Notes under the pieces: model-generated
Seen by the model: only the letters and a program-made list of their open reading frames with translations
What the model was told of the DNA's origin: nothing
Database searches by the model: none
Shown: piece after piece, positions 21,768 through 33,445 of the stretch
Layout of the letters: every line of letters starts with the position of its first letter
Position numbering within the stretch: the stretch's first letter is position 1
Made by a program: the position numbers and the translations under genes
Assembly: GCF_000764305.2 (NCBI RefSeq)
Contig: NW_025939599.1
Coordinates: 55,701 to 119,700 of the forward strand
Source: Hyalella azteca
Taxonomy: Eukaryota; Arthropoda; Malacostraca; Amphipoda; Hyalellidae
DNA length: 64,000 nt
Direction: 5' to 3'

Positions 21768-22430
21768 ATGCGCGCGGCAGGCACAGTCCCCGCGCAAAAC
21801 TGCGCTGATCAAGAGCCGCCTACGCCGCTGGAAGCTTCGAGCGCAATAATGGAGAGGGTCGAGTCTGTCCATCCATCCCTAAGAAGATCGCCACAATTCC
21901 AGGTTTTTGAGGCCATCTTTCACGGTGGTGAACGTATTGTCCATTTTTGGCCTTGCCGTTGGCGCTTATTAGCGTTGGTGAGGCGCGCACTGAAGCTCGG
22001 CCAAACACGGCGGCGCACACAAGTTCCCTATTGTCAACTCACGGCTGTTTTAAAGGCGGCCAGCTGCCGGAAGCTTAGCTAACCAGCGATAAAGCGCGTC
22101 TGAAGTTAAGAAGTACAGGCTCTACAGCCTGCAGGATATGATCAGAAGTTTCAGTGCTACTCGGGGATGCAAAAACGTGCGAGTTTTAGCGCCCGACGCG
22201 CGTCCGGCAGAGACGGACGAATGGGCTTCGAATTTTTGGTGAAGTCATCCAAAATGGGAGCAATGCGGGAGATTTTCTTCAGCCTTATATTGGTACGAAT
22301 TGCCCTCTTGGATACCACCTTGCTTGCCTTAATTAAACTTAGGCACGATTTATTGAGCTGCACGAGAGCCTGCGAGCTCGAAAAAGAAGCATTGAGGGCG
22401 GAAACCTGGCAACGGGAGGAGCTTTCATAG
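21768..22430 (+). other. GC-richer block with open frames, coding status unknown
   Basis: Composition rises relative to the flanks, and two plus frames are open: 21768-22082 (104 codons) and 22167-22430 (87 codons). The second contains a hydrophobic stretch (FFSLILVRIALLDTTLLALI) and a charged C-terminus. Neither matches a family I know, neither has convincing splice borders, and each has an open frame on the opposite strand. It may be a degraded element or exon. Confidence 0.2.
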
Positions 22431-24632
22431 CGGCAAAATTTCCTTGATTATCCTGAACGACGCGTGGGTGTAACGGACTGCGGTTCAAAATTTCAAAAAA
22501 TTGCCTTCAAACCGAAAAAGTCGAGCAAACATTTCTGTTTGAAGCATTAACCAGCTCGCAGTAGTGGGAATCACGTTATCTCTCGTATTGAAAGTCACGA
22601 AAAATTCTACGAAAGGGACGCGCGTTTGCAAAACAATTCTTTCTTTTGTTCCCGTTTGATTTTAGTTCGCGTCGAACTGTTTTGCTTTCTCTGGCTTTAT
22701 TAGGCTTTTGAAGCTTTGATCTTGTTTAGTTTGCTCGGTCGTGCAGGTCGAACAATTCTTTGGTCAAAGGAATGCAATTTCTGTCATTCATCGGCTGTTG
22801 CCGGCGGCGTGAACATTCATTGTCTCTCATACATCAATGCTGCTTAAGATAAAATGAACTGCAAAATACCCGGTAAAACTCACAGGTAAAATAATGGCAG
22901 GTGCCACTTGGGGTGTATGTTATGGCGAACGCTGGCTGTAAGTGACGCCAAGGTGATATTTTAGTGACGGGCTCTCCAGATATTTTGAAACCCGACAATC
23001 ATTTCGAAAATTTTTACAATAAATGAGAGCGTTCCAGCCGCCAGACAAACAGTGAATGACTGCGACAGTTATTGCTAAAAACTAATACTCTTCTTTCTCA
23101 TTCGTTACCTGCTATTGGACGAGATCGGCCAAAATGCACGTGGGGTGTGACTGGGGCCAGCTTCGCCCACGTGATACTCCGATAATGTTATAAATAATCG
23201 ACATATGTTTTGTGATTGACTTTGCTTGCACTATGCGTACTCACAGCAAGAATCGCTTACTTACGAAAAACCGGTGTTTTTCTTCTGCGATGTTCTCAAT
23301 ATGTTTTTTTCTTCTCAAACCGGTGTTGCTTTGAGCACCAGACGAGCGAATATAAGGGTTTCGAAATAACCTATTCAAACTGCATTTTCGTCGTGTGATC
23401 ATCGCAACCGCAAATCCGCGATGAATATAAGCTCTTCAAAATATCTGTGAGGTATTCACACAATCGAAAGGGTGTCAAAGTAAAGAAATAATCAAGGAAG
23501 CTTTTATTTTAATTTATCAAACAAAATCTTGACTTTGAGTTCGAATGATTCGTCTTCATAATAATGGCGAAAATATTCAGTCAATGAGCACCGAATCCAA
23601 AAGTGCAATCTTCAGTATATGGGAACGTGAAGGTGAAGATGGCTGGTTGGTCACTCGATGAAAGAAAGTGGTGACGAATGCGTGACGTACAAAAAAATTA
23701 AGGCACCCAGTCTCGGGATCGGATTAAGTTATACTGTAAAGAAATAAATTCGAATTATAAATCTTGCGAAAATTACGAGGTAGCAAATTATAGCCAAAAT
23801 AAATCATAAAAAATGTGAATTTATTTGTACAGAAAAAAACAAACCTGAGGTTTAAATGCCCAGTGTGGTGATCACTTTTTGAAGGTAGAATAATACAGGA
23901 AAATAACGGAAATCAGTTTAAGGGGTGGGAAGTTGGACGTGAAAAATAGCAAGAACAGTCGAAGGTTCTGATGCTTTAGAAATTAGAGAGATAGACTTAA
24001 GACTAAGGTTTGAATAATGATCTTCGCATGTCACGTACAGTAAATAACGCACTTCTAGAGCGAAGAACACCAAAAAAGTTATAGATTTGATTTGAAAGAA
24101 TTAGCATTTTAATTTAAAGCATGATATTTGAATTTCAATAAATTTGATTGTATCCTTAAACTAGGTCCAACTTCCCAACAGATTTGATAAATGAATTTAA
24201 TAGAGCAAAAATAAATAAACAAAACGAAATTCACACGACATTCATACAAACCAAGGGATAGAGAAACAGAGATCATAGCAAGATGGTAGAAATACTTGAA
24301 CTTCGGTTGAAGTTACTTGTTCACCGGTTCAAAAACGGCGGTTAAGGTTTTGAATTATGAATAATCAATTTGAACAGACTTTGAACACTGCTTGATGGCG
24401 GTATAACTTTGGACTGGCACTGTCGGCAAATATCATTTTGATGCAATTGATAACTAATGATGATGAAGACCGCTTAGACCCGCGGCCAAACCCCTGATCT
24501 CGACTAAATACTTTTTCTTCAGATGAAGTTAGAGAAACGGAATTCTAAGCAATTCCAAGCCAAAAATAGATCCCGTAACTAAACCCTAGCATATACACAA
24601 ATTGACGGTGGGAAATGAGGAATTTCTCACAT
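22431..24632. other. AT-rich stretch, one short recurrent block
   Basis: No gene seen. About 45 bases at 24226-24275 (AACGAAATTCACACGACATT onward) resemble 28397-28446 with scattered mismatches, suggesting a minor dispersed repeat. Confidence 0.4.
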
Positions 24633-24956
24633 ATCGTAACCGTGGTTATCATAAACTCTGAAAACAACGTAATCGCGGTTATCGTAAGCACAGCTAGTAT
24701 CGTAACCGTGGTTATCATAGACTCTGAAAACAACGTAATCATCGCGGTTATCGTAAGCTCAGCTAGTATCGTAACCGTGGCTATCATAAACTCTGAAAAC
24801 AACGAAACCGCGGTTATCGTAAGCTCAGCTAGTATCGTAACCGCGGTTATCACAAGCTCTGTAAATAATGTAACCGCGGTTATCGTAAGCTCAGCTAGGA
24901 TCGTAACCGCGGCTAGTGTAAGCTCAGCTTGTATCGGAGCCCAGGTTATCATGAGT
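24633..24956. repeat. Minisatellite with 33-bp subunit and 66-bp higher-order unit
   Basis: Half-units of about 33 bp (ATCGTAACCGTGGTTATCAT... and AACGTAATCGCGGTTATCGT...) alternate to give a 66-bp unit repeated about 5 times. In the last copies the two halves become more alike. Both strands stay open through the array because the period is a multiple of 3. The isoleucine/valine-rich peptides are not evidence of a gene. Confidence 0.9.
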
Positions 24957-25486
24957 TATTTATGCTAGTATCATAACCATGTTAGCGCACAACATAATAC
25001 AACATGGTTTGGCATTAACTATTCGTTGAATCAAAAAACTACCTCAATTAACAATTTAATAATTAAATAAATGGGGACACCATAATTCATAATACAATCA
25101 GGCTTCAGATTTATCCTATAATAGTTGTACGTACAAATTACTTCAGGTAATTATCAATGTTATTATTATGTGATAAGTATCACTGACACATCTTAGTTGA
25201 CCGAATGATCAATAAAACGGGAGGGGGCCATTGCGCATTGATTGCATCAGGTGTTGCTTTCAATGCTTGATACCATCGCTTGTGATCATAAAAAGATTAA
25301 ATTGTCCTACAATACCAGAACAATATATTCAGTTCCCGCTTCTACCCTTACATTGATACTCGTGAATATTTGATGAATCTTTGAGTGAGAGACACGATTA
25401 CGTTTGTTGGAAAGGTCAGCATTCGTCGAGGGAATTATCCTGAATGTATGTACTGCGATGCGAACAAGTTTCGAAGGAGTCATTTG

Positions 25487-25906
25487 GGAAAAGGATTTAT
25501 TTATAAGTCATCTAGGAAAACGATAATTATAGGTCATACAGGAAAAAAGATTTATAGGTCATCTAGGAGAAGGATTTATTTATAGGTCATCTAAGAAAAG
25601 GATTTATAGGTTATCTAAGAAAAGGATTTATAGGTCATCTAGGAAAAGGATTTATATGTCATTATAGGATAAGGATTTATATGTCATCTAGGAGAAGGAT
25701 TTATTTATAGGTCTTCTAGGAAAAGGATTTATTTATAGGTCATCTAGGAAAAAGATTTATATGTCATTATAGGATAAGGATTTATATGTCATCCAGGAGA
25801 AGGATTTATTTATAGGTCATCTAGGAAAATGATTTATTTATAGGTCATCCAGAAAAAGGATTTATAGGTCATCTAGGAGAAGGATTTATTTATGAGTCAT
25901 CTGAGA
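25487..25906. repeat. AT-rich minisatellite, 25-29 bp units, about 15 copies
   Basis: The core AAAGGATTTATTTATAGGTC followed by ATCTAGG varies in length, because TTTATTTATAG alternates with TTTATAG. Longer blocks of two or three units recur (for example with ATTATAGGATAAGG), showing duplication of multi-unit segments. Confidence 0.92.
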
Positions 25907-26195
25907 ATAGTAACTTTCTAAAAATTTTAATAATTTAACAATTTAGCGGCTTTCATTCCATTCACTGACGGTGATTAAAAAAATATTGGGAGTGCTCGCT
26001 AAATCGGAGGTAAATGACCAAATTTTATTCGAAGATAAATGGTCGTTAACCTATCAATTCAGTTATGCAAACTGTGATGATATGCCCTCTTTCTATACTG
26101 CTCTTATTAAATTATTTTATAATAGATTATTTCCGAATAATTAATCAACAGCTTGCGCTCAAAGCGAAGTGATGGCGTACGCATCATATTATGCT

Positions 26196-26640
26196 CAATA
26201 AGGCGTTCTAAGCTCTTATTAAAGTATACCGCTGTAAGGCGTTCAAAGATCTCACTGAAGCACGGCCCAATAAGGCGTTCAAACCTCTTATAAAAGCATA
26301 GCTCAGTAAGACATTCAAAGCTCTTATTAAAGTATACCGCAATAAGACTTTCAAAGCTCTTATTAAAGCACGGCTCAATGAGGCGTTCAAAGCTCTTATT
26401 AAAGCACGGCTCAATATAAGGCGTTCAAACCTCTTATTACAGCATAGCTCAGTAAGACCTTCAAAGCTCTTGTTAATGCAAGGCCCAGTAAGGCGTTCAA
26501 AGCTCTTATTAAAGCACGGCTCAGTAAGGCGTTCAAAGCTCTTATTAAAGCACGGCTCAGTAAGGAGTTCAGAGCTCTTATTAAAGCACGGCTCAGTAAG
26601 ACGTTCAAAGCTCTTATTAAAGCAGGGCCCAGTAAGGCGA
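26196..26640. repeat. 36-bp minisatellite, about 12 copies
   Basis: The unit AAGGCGTTCAAAGCTCTTAT followed by TAAAGCACGGCTCAGT repeats with moderate divergence. Left-hand copies are more degenerate and right-hand copies nearly identical, typical of expansion at one edge. All open frames across it, on both strands, follow the period. Confidence 0.92.
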
Positions 26641-27596
26641 CGTCCCTTTATGGCCCCGATTTTTAGAGCGCCGTTCAAAGTCAAGCGAAAGCGTCAAGTT
26701 CCTTCAGCGACTCACAAAAGGCGAGCGGTTATGAATTTTAGGAACAGAGTAAGCAAAGTTTAGCCCAAAATGGGATTAATTGGCGACTTGAACGAAGTTA
26801 GGCTTAGTTAGTTTGTTAATTGGAAGCCTCGCAGATTTGGTGCCCTGCAAGGCATAGGCCTATGGTGATAAAAAATGCCCGCTCCTGTACTTCATTTTAA
26901 CTTACGGTGAGTGGGGTCGTTTGATGCATGTGCGTCCATTGAATTTTCCATTGCACGTAAATCCAAATTGAACTCAACTCTGTTCAACACTGACTCTGCA
27001 ACTTCGTAGTATTTGTTTTCGTAGATCCATTCAACTGTTTTAGGTAAGTTATTTAGATCAACGTTTTTACAATGAAATAATCTGCAATGTAATATATTTT
27101 ATGTAATAATCTTTTGTCCGGTTTGTCGCCACGCTGCAGGTCCGGCTTGCCGCCATGCTGGAATCGCGGCTTCAACGTTGGACCGTTTTGAGGAGTTGAG
27201 CCGACGCATGCAATCCTGCACACGAATATCCCTCCCTGTTAACCCGATAACTCACTGTTTTAAAATTCTTCCCCGCGGATTTGGCTTCTAAGTCACTTGA
27301 GACTACTCAGTGAAGCAGCACGTTTGTTCACAGTAATTGTAGACCCATGATGAGGATAATGGGTTGCAGTGTTATGGATGTCATTGGCACTATATGTGTC
27401 GTGGACAACCATGGCACTTGAACAGCCGGGCACTTAATTGGGCAAACAGGCACAATTCTTCTTCAACTGGATATTATATATCGTCTCCCTTGCCATTCAA
27501 AAAGTGTTTGTAGAAAATGTGCATAACAAACAATATATAGTTTTTGTAATTGATGATGAAGAACCACTGTAGTCCTGGAGCACTAATCTAAAAAAA
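26641..27596. other. No gene seen
   Basis: The sequence is mixed, with a near-duplicate phrase TCCGGCTTGCCGCCATGCTG / TCCGGTTTGTCGCCACGCTG at about 27115-27160. It leads into an A-run just before the perfect palindrome. Confidence 0.4.
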
Positions 27597-27706
27597 AAAG
27601 TAGAAGCTGAAATTCCACATCTACAAACACCAACGTTCTGTCGAGGACCTTAAGGTCCTCGACAGAACGTTGGTGTTTGTAGATGTGGAATTTCAGCTTC
27701 TACTTT
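27597..27706. repeat. Perfect 110-bp palindrome without spacer
   Basis: Two 55-base arms are exact reverse complements and meet at CCTT|AAGG (27651/27652). No mismatch occurs over the whole arm length. The left arm begins in an A-run and the right arm ends at TACTTT. Such a perfect head-to-head copy is either very young or an assembly or read fold-back artefact, since natural palindromes of this size are unstable and drift quickly. It has no similarity to other parts of the window that I can see. Confidence 0.95.
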
Positions 27707-29760
27707 ACATGGGGAATTGACCTGGAAAGAAAGGTAAGGTTCATTTGAACTTGGATTTTATTGTGTCGGAACTTATTAGCACGTGCCCCGCAGAAACTGC
27801 CCACCGGCCCGGTTGCTAAGGTGCCCGGTCCAGCAGCAATTTAAACAAATGTTCAAAGCAGCACATGATCTCAGCGGCAGCTACGTGTATGGCCTGATCC
27901 CTGAACAGGTCAAACGTGACGCAGTCTCGGAACAAGATACCGAGGCAACGGAGTCGCCGTATTTCGTTCTAAAGCCTCGTTTTTTCTTGTATGGCAATTT
28001 CTAGAGGCATGCTTGTTGATAGTATATATCGGAACTGCCAACTTCAAATCAGCATTTGATTTCATTTGGGCATCCCGCACTTTCGTAACGAGACACATCC
28101 AGTGCCTAAAAACCGTTCGACGCTTTTCTCTTCCGAAAATGCTTGAGTTACTTCTTTGATATGGAAATATTGTAAAACTGAGAGACGTAATATAGTTCGA
28201 ATGCATTGTGAATAGATTTGATTCTGATTGTATACCCTGCTGCTTGGTCACTCCGATCGCAGTTAGTCTTAATTTATTTACTCTACTCGATCATGTGTTT
28301 GGTTTTTTTTCTCAAACTATATATGCAATTGAAACTCCGTGACTAATGCTTAATTTTCTATAGGTGCAAATCGTTGAAGCCTGCAATCGAAGCAACCAAA
28401 ACACAAACGAAAATTATACGACGTTCGTACCAACCGAGGAATAGTGTATCAGATTGACATGAAGAATGTAATAGTGATTAAAAGTTGATGCGCATGGTGC
28501 AACTGAAGATTACGCCAATGGAAAGTATACCGTTAGTTCGCGTAGTGGAAGTCGCGAACTGAGATGTCGGACCGTGGCTGTAGCTTCCCTATGCTACTTT
28601 CGCAATCAATCCAGCTTTGCGCGACCAATCTAAACCAAATAAATTTCCGGTATGAATAAAAACCGAAAAAAATTACATAAATTCAAAAATTAATGTTAAG
28701 CAATTTATAATTCCTCGCCTAACCTCAAAGTTGGACGCGATAAGTCGGTTGACCATACTTTCAATTAGCAGTTGCGCCGTCTGCTTGTAGATGAATTGAC
28801 AGTGTAAACTCTTGATGCAAATTAAGTTGTTTAGTAACAATATCTACACGTCAATTATGACGTTTAGGATTGTTTGTCAGTTTACCTCGAACATGAAAAA
28901 ACGGCAAAATTTGTTAAGCAACATTAATGCAAAGTTAAATTTCTTTCGTTACCAATGAGTTTTATAACAATTTTAATATTTTTTTGCGAGAAGTGACCGC
29001 ACGAGAGATGTTCATTTTTGATTCGTGAATTATGCATGACGAAGCATATCGTCCGCGCCGACAATGGTGTGTTACTTCCTGTCGAATACAGGCCATTCAT
29101 TGGCCACTAAAAACAACCGAGATTTTTTTAATCAATCTGGTCAGAGAGATTATTACGGATCTCATTGTCAGCCGTTCGAGATATGCTTGCTAAAGGCTCG
29201 CCTCTGTCAACATATACAAGGATATCTCTACGAAAGGATTATCATATTTACTAACGTTTATCCTCAAGCTCACCATCACCGAGGTCACAGAGTCGCCATT
29301 TTTCGTTCTCGAGCCTATATAGGTGAAGAGACAGGGTGGCAGTGGACCGCGAGAAGACACTTTCTAGCCGCGAGATGACACTCTGCACAGTTCGTACAAT
29401 ATCCTTATCGCTGGAATATAACATCAACATCATCCTATATTGATTACGAGAGATACAACTGTTAACCTGCGTGCCGTGGAGCATAGCAGGCATGTCGGCA
29501 CCTGAATTTGCTATCGACTTGAAACGCGGCAGTAACAGAGCCTCTAAGTCTAGGGGAAACTATTGCATCAAATCTTACATGATCTGGGATGTAGTGGAGG
29601 CATACGAAGGCTTAGGGTGCACAACAGAGTGACAGGAAAGTGTTTTTAAATCCTTACTCTGTTTGAGCTAGGATTTAATTCCACAAAAAAATACTTATAG
29701 GTTCCTTACTGTTACTTAACTAAACAAAAACTTCTTGATCTTTGGATACATATTCCCTAG
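27707..29760. other. No gene called; one short recurrent block
   Basis: A 38-bp block at 27940-27977 (CCGAGG...GAGTCGCC...TTTCGTTCT...AGCCT) recurs at 29279-29316 with about 31 of 38 bases alike. The minus-strand frame at 29251-29493 covers the second copy and reads protein-like (RLENEKWRLCDLGDGELEDK). It lacks splice support and the first copy is not open in that frame. Confidence 0.35.
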
Positions 29761-30112
29761 CAGGGTGCGGCGTGGGAACTTACTCTTTTAAAAAAATCAC
29801 AAAGTAAAAAGTATTAAAGATAGCGTTTTAATTCTTTCTTTTTTATAAAGAGCTACATTTAAAGTTTCGTTGGGTTTACTTACAAGTTTAATTCTTGAAT
29901 ATTACATCTTGTAGGTGACCTCCATGCTGTTCAATACATTTAAGACTGCGAACGCGCGCTCCTCTCTCGACCACTGCATGGTCGCAACTGAACTGAGTGG
30001 ACGAAAAACTTCATAGCCCGCGCACCATATTGCGCATGGCGCCACCTTCCAAGGACTAATGGCCGCCACGTGGCGCGCAATTCAAATAAGTAAGTTCCCG
30101 CGCCGCACCCTG
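29761..30112. mobile_element. 352-bp DNA element with 24-bp terminal inverted repeats
   Basis: The left end begins CAGGGTGCGGCGTGGGAACT. The right end is its reverse complement, with 23 of 24 bases matching. The inside is mixed AT-rich and GC-rich with no intact frame. It contains a phrase around CGCGCTCCTCTCTCGACCAC. It looks like a non-autonomous DNA transposon. A TA lies immediately outside the right end and one base away from the left end. An exact target duplication could not be confirmed. The superfamily is unknown. Confidence 0.75.
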
Positions 30113-31325
30113 TATTTTATTTTATACTTAGATTTAAATGTTACTTCCTGCCATAGCTTGGAAGTGACTGAGGTTATGATGATATGCAGATGACACTCGC
30201 TTCAACAATTTCCTATTTTCTGCGTTGTGCTTTAGTTTAGCTGCTTTGTATTATAGATGAGAGAGAGAGGCCTTCTCTTGGCGTAAAAATGAATGAACTT
30301 GTTAAGATTACTTATCGAGAGTTTAAAGTAATCAAGAGAACGTAATTTTAAAATCAAAATGTTCATTTATATCACCTTCTGTGCAACAGGAAATTATTGA
30401 ATCATTTATGGCTAGCAGAAGATAATTACGCCTCATGTTGGTAGCCTCAAGCACATTTTTAAATTATAATGTGCTGACGTTTAAAATGATATTATGAATT
30501 TGAGCACGTTATTATTTGGAAGCCAATGGTCAGCTGCTATGTTTATACGCCCAATGAAATGAGTTGTAGATTGCAGAACATAGATCTACATACATTTGCA
30601 TGTTCTTATTTCAGGTTTTCTTATTTGTTCAAGTTGGTTTTGATATTTTTTTGCCTGAGAAAGTATGTCATTAATTATGATAGTTTATGGTATCAGCTAC
30701 GGGAATTTCTGTAAAATTATTAACAGTTTACGACAAATATAGCTCTGATGCCGAGCGAACCTCTAATTTAATATTCTTTAGCGACTAAAAATTCTCTAGG
30801 ATTACAGCTCGTATGCGCTGCTTCCAGTCTCGGGATCCTCGGTGCATGCGATATCAGTTCAATCAAGTTTCGACCTTTCGTTATGAAATACCATTGTTTC
30901 TATGTAATAAAAAAATACGACTTGTCACATTGATGATGAATTGATGAATTTCTATTGTTTGCATTTAACGAGGAAGCTCTGCTCAAGAATTTCCTAATGT
31001 TCATATAGCATAACCTGGTATCATTGCGACGACCTGCAGCAATGAATTTCCAATGCGCTAAATTCGCATGCATAATCTTATTTTCGATAAGTTTTCATCG
31101 GAGAACAAGAGCCGGTTTGCGGGAGGCCACCTCTGCCCCACCTTAGCTGAGCAAGCGCTCAATAACGGCAGTCAATTGCAGAGCTGCAGTAGCATAAAGA
31201 CTGTGGCGTGCTGCGCTGGAATATAACATCGCTAAAGAGCCTCAATAAAACTGGCCTTATCGCCACGCGGGCTCTTAACAGGTCCAGATGAAGCTTGCGA
31301 TAACAACTATTAAATGCTTTCTAGC
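30113..31325. other. AT-rich stretch, no gene seen
   Basis: No domain, exon border or repeat family recognised. A short GAGAGAGAGAG run lies near 30257. Confidence 0.45.
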
Positions 31326-31795
31326 GCCAGCTGGTGCCGGGTGTCGTGCAGCTGGTGTCGGGTGTCGTGCAGCTGGTGCCGGATGTCGTGCAGCTGGTGC
31401 CGGGTGTCGTGCAGCTGGTGCTGGGTGTCGTGCAGCTGGTGCCAGGTGTCGTGCAGCTGGTGCTGGGTGTCGTGTAGCTGGTGCCGGGTGTCGTGCAGCT
31501 GGTGCCGGGTGTCGTGCAGCTGGTGCCGTGGGTCGTGCAGCTGGTGCCGGGTGTCGTGCAGCTGGTGCTGGGTGTCGTGCAGTTGGTGCCAGGTGTCGTG
31601 CAGCTGGTGCCGGGTGTCGTGCAGCTGGTGCCGGGTGTCGTGTAGCTGGTGCCGGGTGTCGTGCAGCTGGTGCTGGGTGTCGTGCAGCTGGTGCCGTGGG
31701 TCGTGCAGCTGGTGCCGGGTGTCGTGCAGCTGGTGCCGGGTGTCGTGCAGCTGGTGCCGGGTGTCGTGCAGCTGGTACCGATTGCAGTGCAGCTG
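31326..31795. repeat. 21-bp GC-rich minisatellite, about 22 copies
   Basis: The unit GTCGTGCAGCTGGTGCCGGG plus T repeats with little divergence. Variants are CTGGGT, CCAGGT and CCGTGG. The PvuII-type palindrome CAGCTG recurs every 21 bases. Since the period is a multiple of 3, several frames on both strands read as regular seven-residue repeats (GCRAAGA, SCSWCRV, TPGTSCT). No exon signals accompany them, so I treat them as artefacts. Confidence 0.95.
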
Positions 31796-31902
31796 GTACG
31801 AACGGCAGTCAGGTTACTTTGCAGGCTGTGTGCTGTGTCGTGACCGCCGACATTAACATTCAATTGTCCCGCCACCCGCTGGCGGAATGACACCTCCCGC
31901 GC

Positions 31903-32035
31903 TGTGTTGCGTACCGTGTGTTGTGTACCGTGTGTTGTGTACCGTGTGTTACCACGCACCAACATCATCCACGCACCAACATCAGCCACGCACCAACATC
32001 ATCCACGCACCAACATCAGCCACGCACCAGCAGCC
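31903..32035. repeat. Two small tandem arrays
   Basis: The first array is a 14-bp GTACCGTGTGTTGT repeated about three times (31910-31950). The second is a 17-bp CACGCACCAACATCATC/CACGCACCAACATCAGC repeated about five times (31953-32030). The 17-bp units alternate ATC and AGC endings, giving a 34-bp higher-order unit. Confidence 0.85.
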
Positions 32036-32399
32036 CTGCACCGCTGAGCAGCTGTCACGCAGGCTGGTCACGCCTCGGCGGCCGAACTTCAGAGGTTCTC
32101 GGGACGAGCAGATTTTTGGCGGCACTTTTGAGTCAATACTTGTCGAAAAATAGGCCCTGCCAAGTGCTACGTTCCTACAAAAGTTACGCCAATTATTGCC
32201 TCAGCAAAGACGGCTTTAGAAAAATCACCTTGTATTTTTTTCTCTTCAGGTCAGTGGAATTAGTGTTTGTTGATGTACTCAGGTTATCATGCTCATATTA
32301 ATACTCGACATACTCATATTAATACTCGTATGAGTGTAATATCACTGGATAATTTCGCGTCGCTCGAACATCCAACTCAGGAATAAATAATAAGCTTTT

Positions 32400-32780
32400 A
32401 TGTTCTTGGGCGAAAAATTTATACAAGACTGAACCTCTTTAGCAGGTACAAACCGCTTATGCGAGATCGAGTCCTCTACGCAAGAGCAGATGTTTTATAC
32501 AAGAACAAACTTTTTATGCTAGAACGAACGCTTAATGTAGGAGCACATTCTCTATGCAAAATCCAACCCTTTATGCAAGAGCAAAGCTTTTATGCAAAAA
32601 CAAGCTCGTTATGCAAGAGTGAACTCGTTGTACATGAACAAACTTTTTAAGTAGGAGCAATTCCTTTGTGCAAGATAAAACTTTTAATGCAAAAAATGAA
32701 CCCTTTATATGCAAGAGACCGAACCAATTTTACAAGATCAAATTCATTATACCAGAGCAAACCCTACATGCCAGATTGCT
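32400..32780. repeat. Degenerate tandem repeat around TATGCAAGAGCAAAC
   Basis: The motif TTTATGCAAGAGCAAACT recurs roughly every 20 bases with heavy divergence. This is an old, decaying minisatellite. Open frames here are short and rich in QE/RTN repeats that follow the period. Confidence 0.6.
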
Positions 32781-32999
32781 AGAACAAACCAAGAACTGGA
32801 CTCTTGTGCAAAAGTTAACTCGTTAACCAACAACTTACTCCTAATGCATGGGGAAAACAAAATTGTAAAGGTGAACCCATTATACAGGAGTTAAATAATT
32901 TGCAAACGAACACTTGATGTGAGAGTCCTTCCATTGAAGTTGGAAAGTTCGCATTATATGAATTGTTTTCTTCACCCGGGACCATCGTGAGCATTGTGC

Positions 33000-33445
33000 T
33001 TGTACCATACACGATTGCGCCACACGATCGTCGTGCTGCGGACTGTAATTCAGTGTAAGTGTATTACATTTTAGCCACACGATCGCGGTGCTACGGCTGG
33101 TATTTCAGATTAAGTGTATCACATTCACGCCACAAGATCGTCGTGTTGTGGCCGGTATTTCAAGGTAAGTGTATCACATTTATGACACACGATTGTCAAG
33201 CTATGACCTGTATTTCAGGCTAAACGTATCACATTTACGCCAAACAATTGTGGTGCAGTGGTTAAAGGTAAGTGTATCACATTTACGGCAAACTATCGTC
33301 GTGCTACAGCTGCTAATTTAGGGTAAGTAAATCACACTAACGCCACATGATCGTCGTATTGTGGCCTGTATTTCAGTGTAAGTATATCACATTTAGGCCA
33401 CACGATCATCGTGCTGTGGCCTGTACATCACGGCGTATGTGGCCT
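33000..33445. repeat. Degenerate tandem repeat, about 55-60 bp units
   Basis: About seven units share AGTGTATCACATTTACGCCA, then CACGATCGTCGTGCTGTGG, then CCTGTATTTCAGG. The middle contains a short dyad (CACGA..TCGTG around GATC). Divergence is substantial, so the array is old. Confidence 0.8.

Noticed and set aside
22167..22430. Membrane protein gene of 87 residues
   Set aside because: It has one hydrophobic run only, the opposite strand is also open, and there are no splice or family signals. It is listed only as an uncertain block.
25487..26640. CRISPR-like appearance of regularly spaced repeats
   Set aside because: Units are head-to-tail without unique spacers, no cas genes exist, and the window is eukaryotic.
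31288..31989. Long cysteine-, alanine- or threonine-rich proteins on both strands
   Set aside because: They are translations of a 21-bp tandem repeat whose period keeps every frame open. There is no start context, splice site or non-repeat domain.
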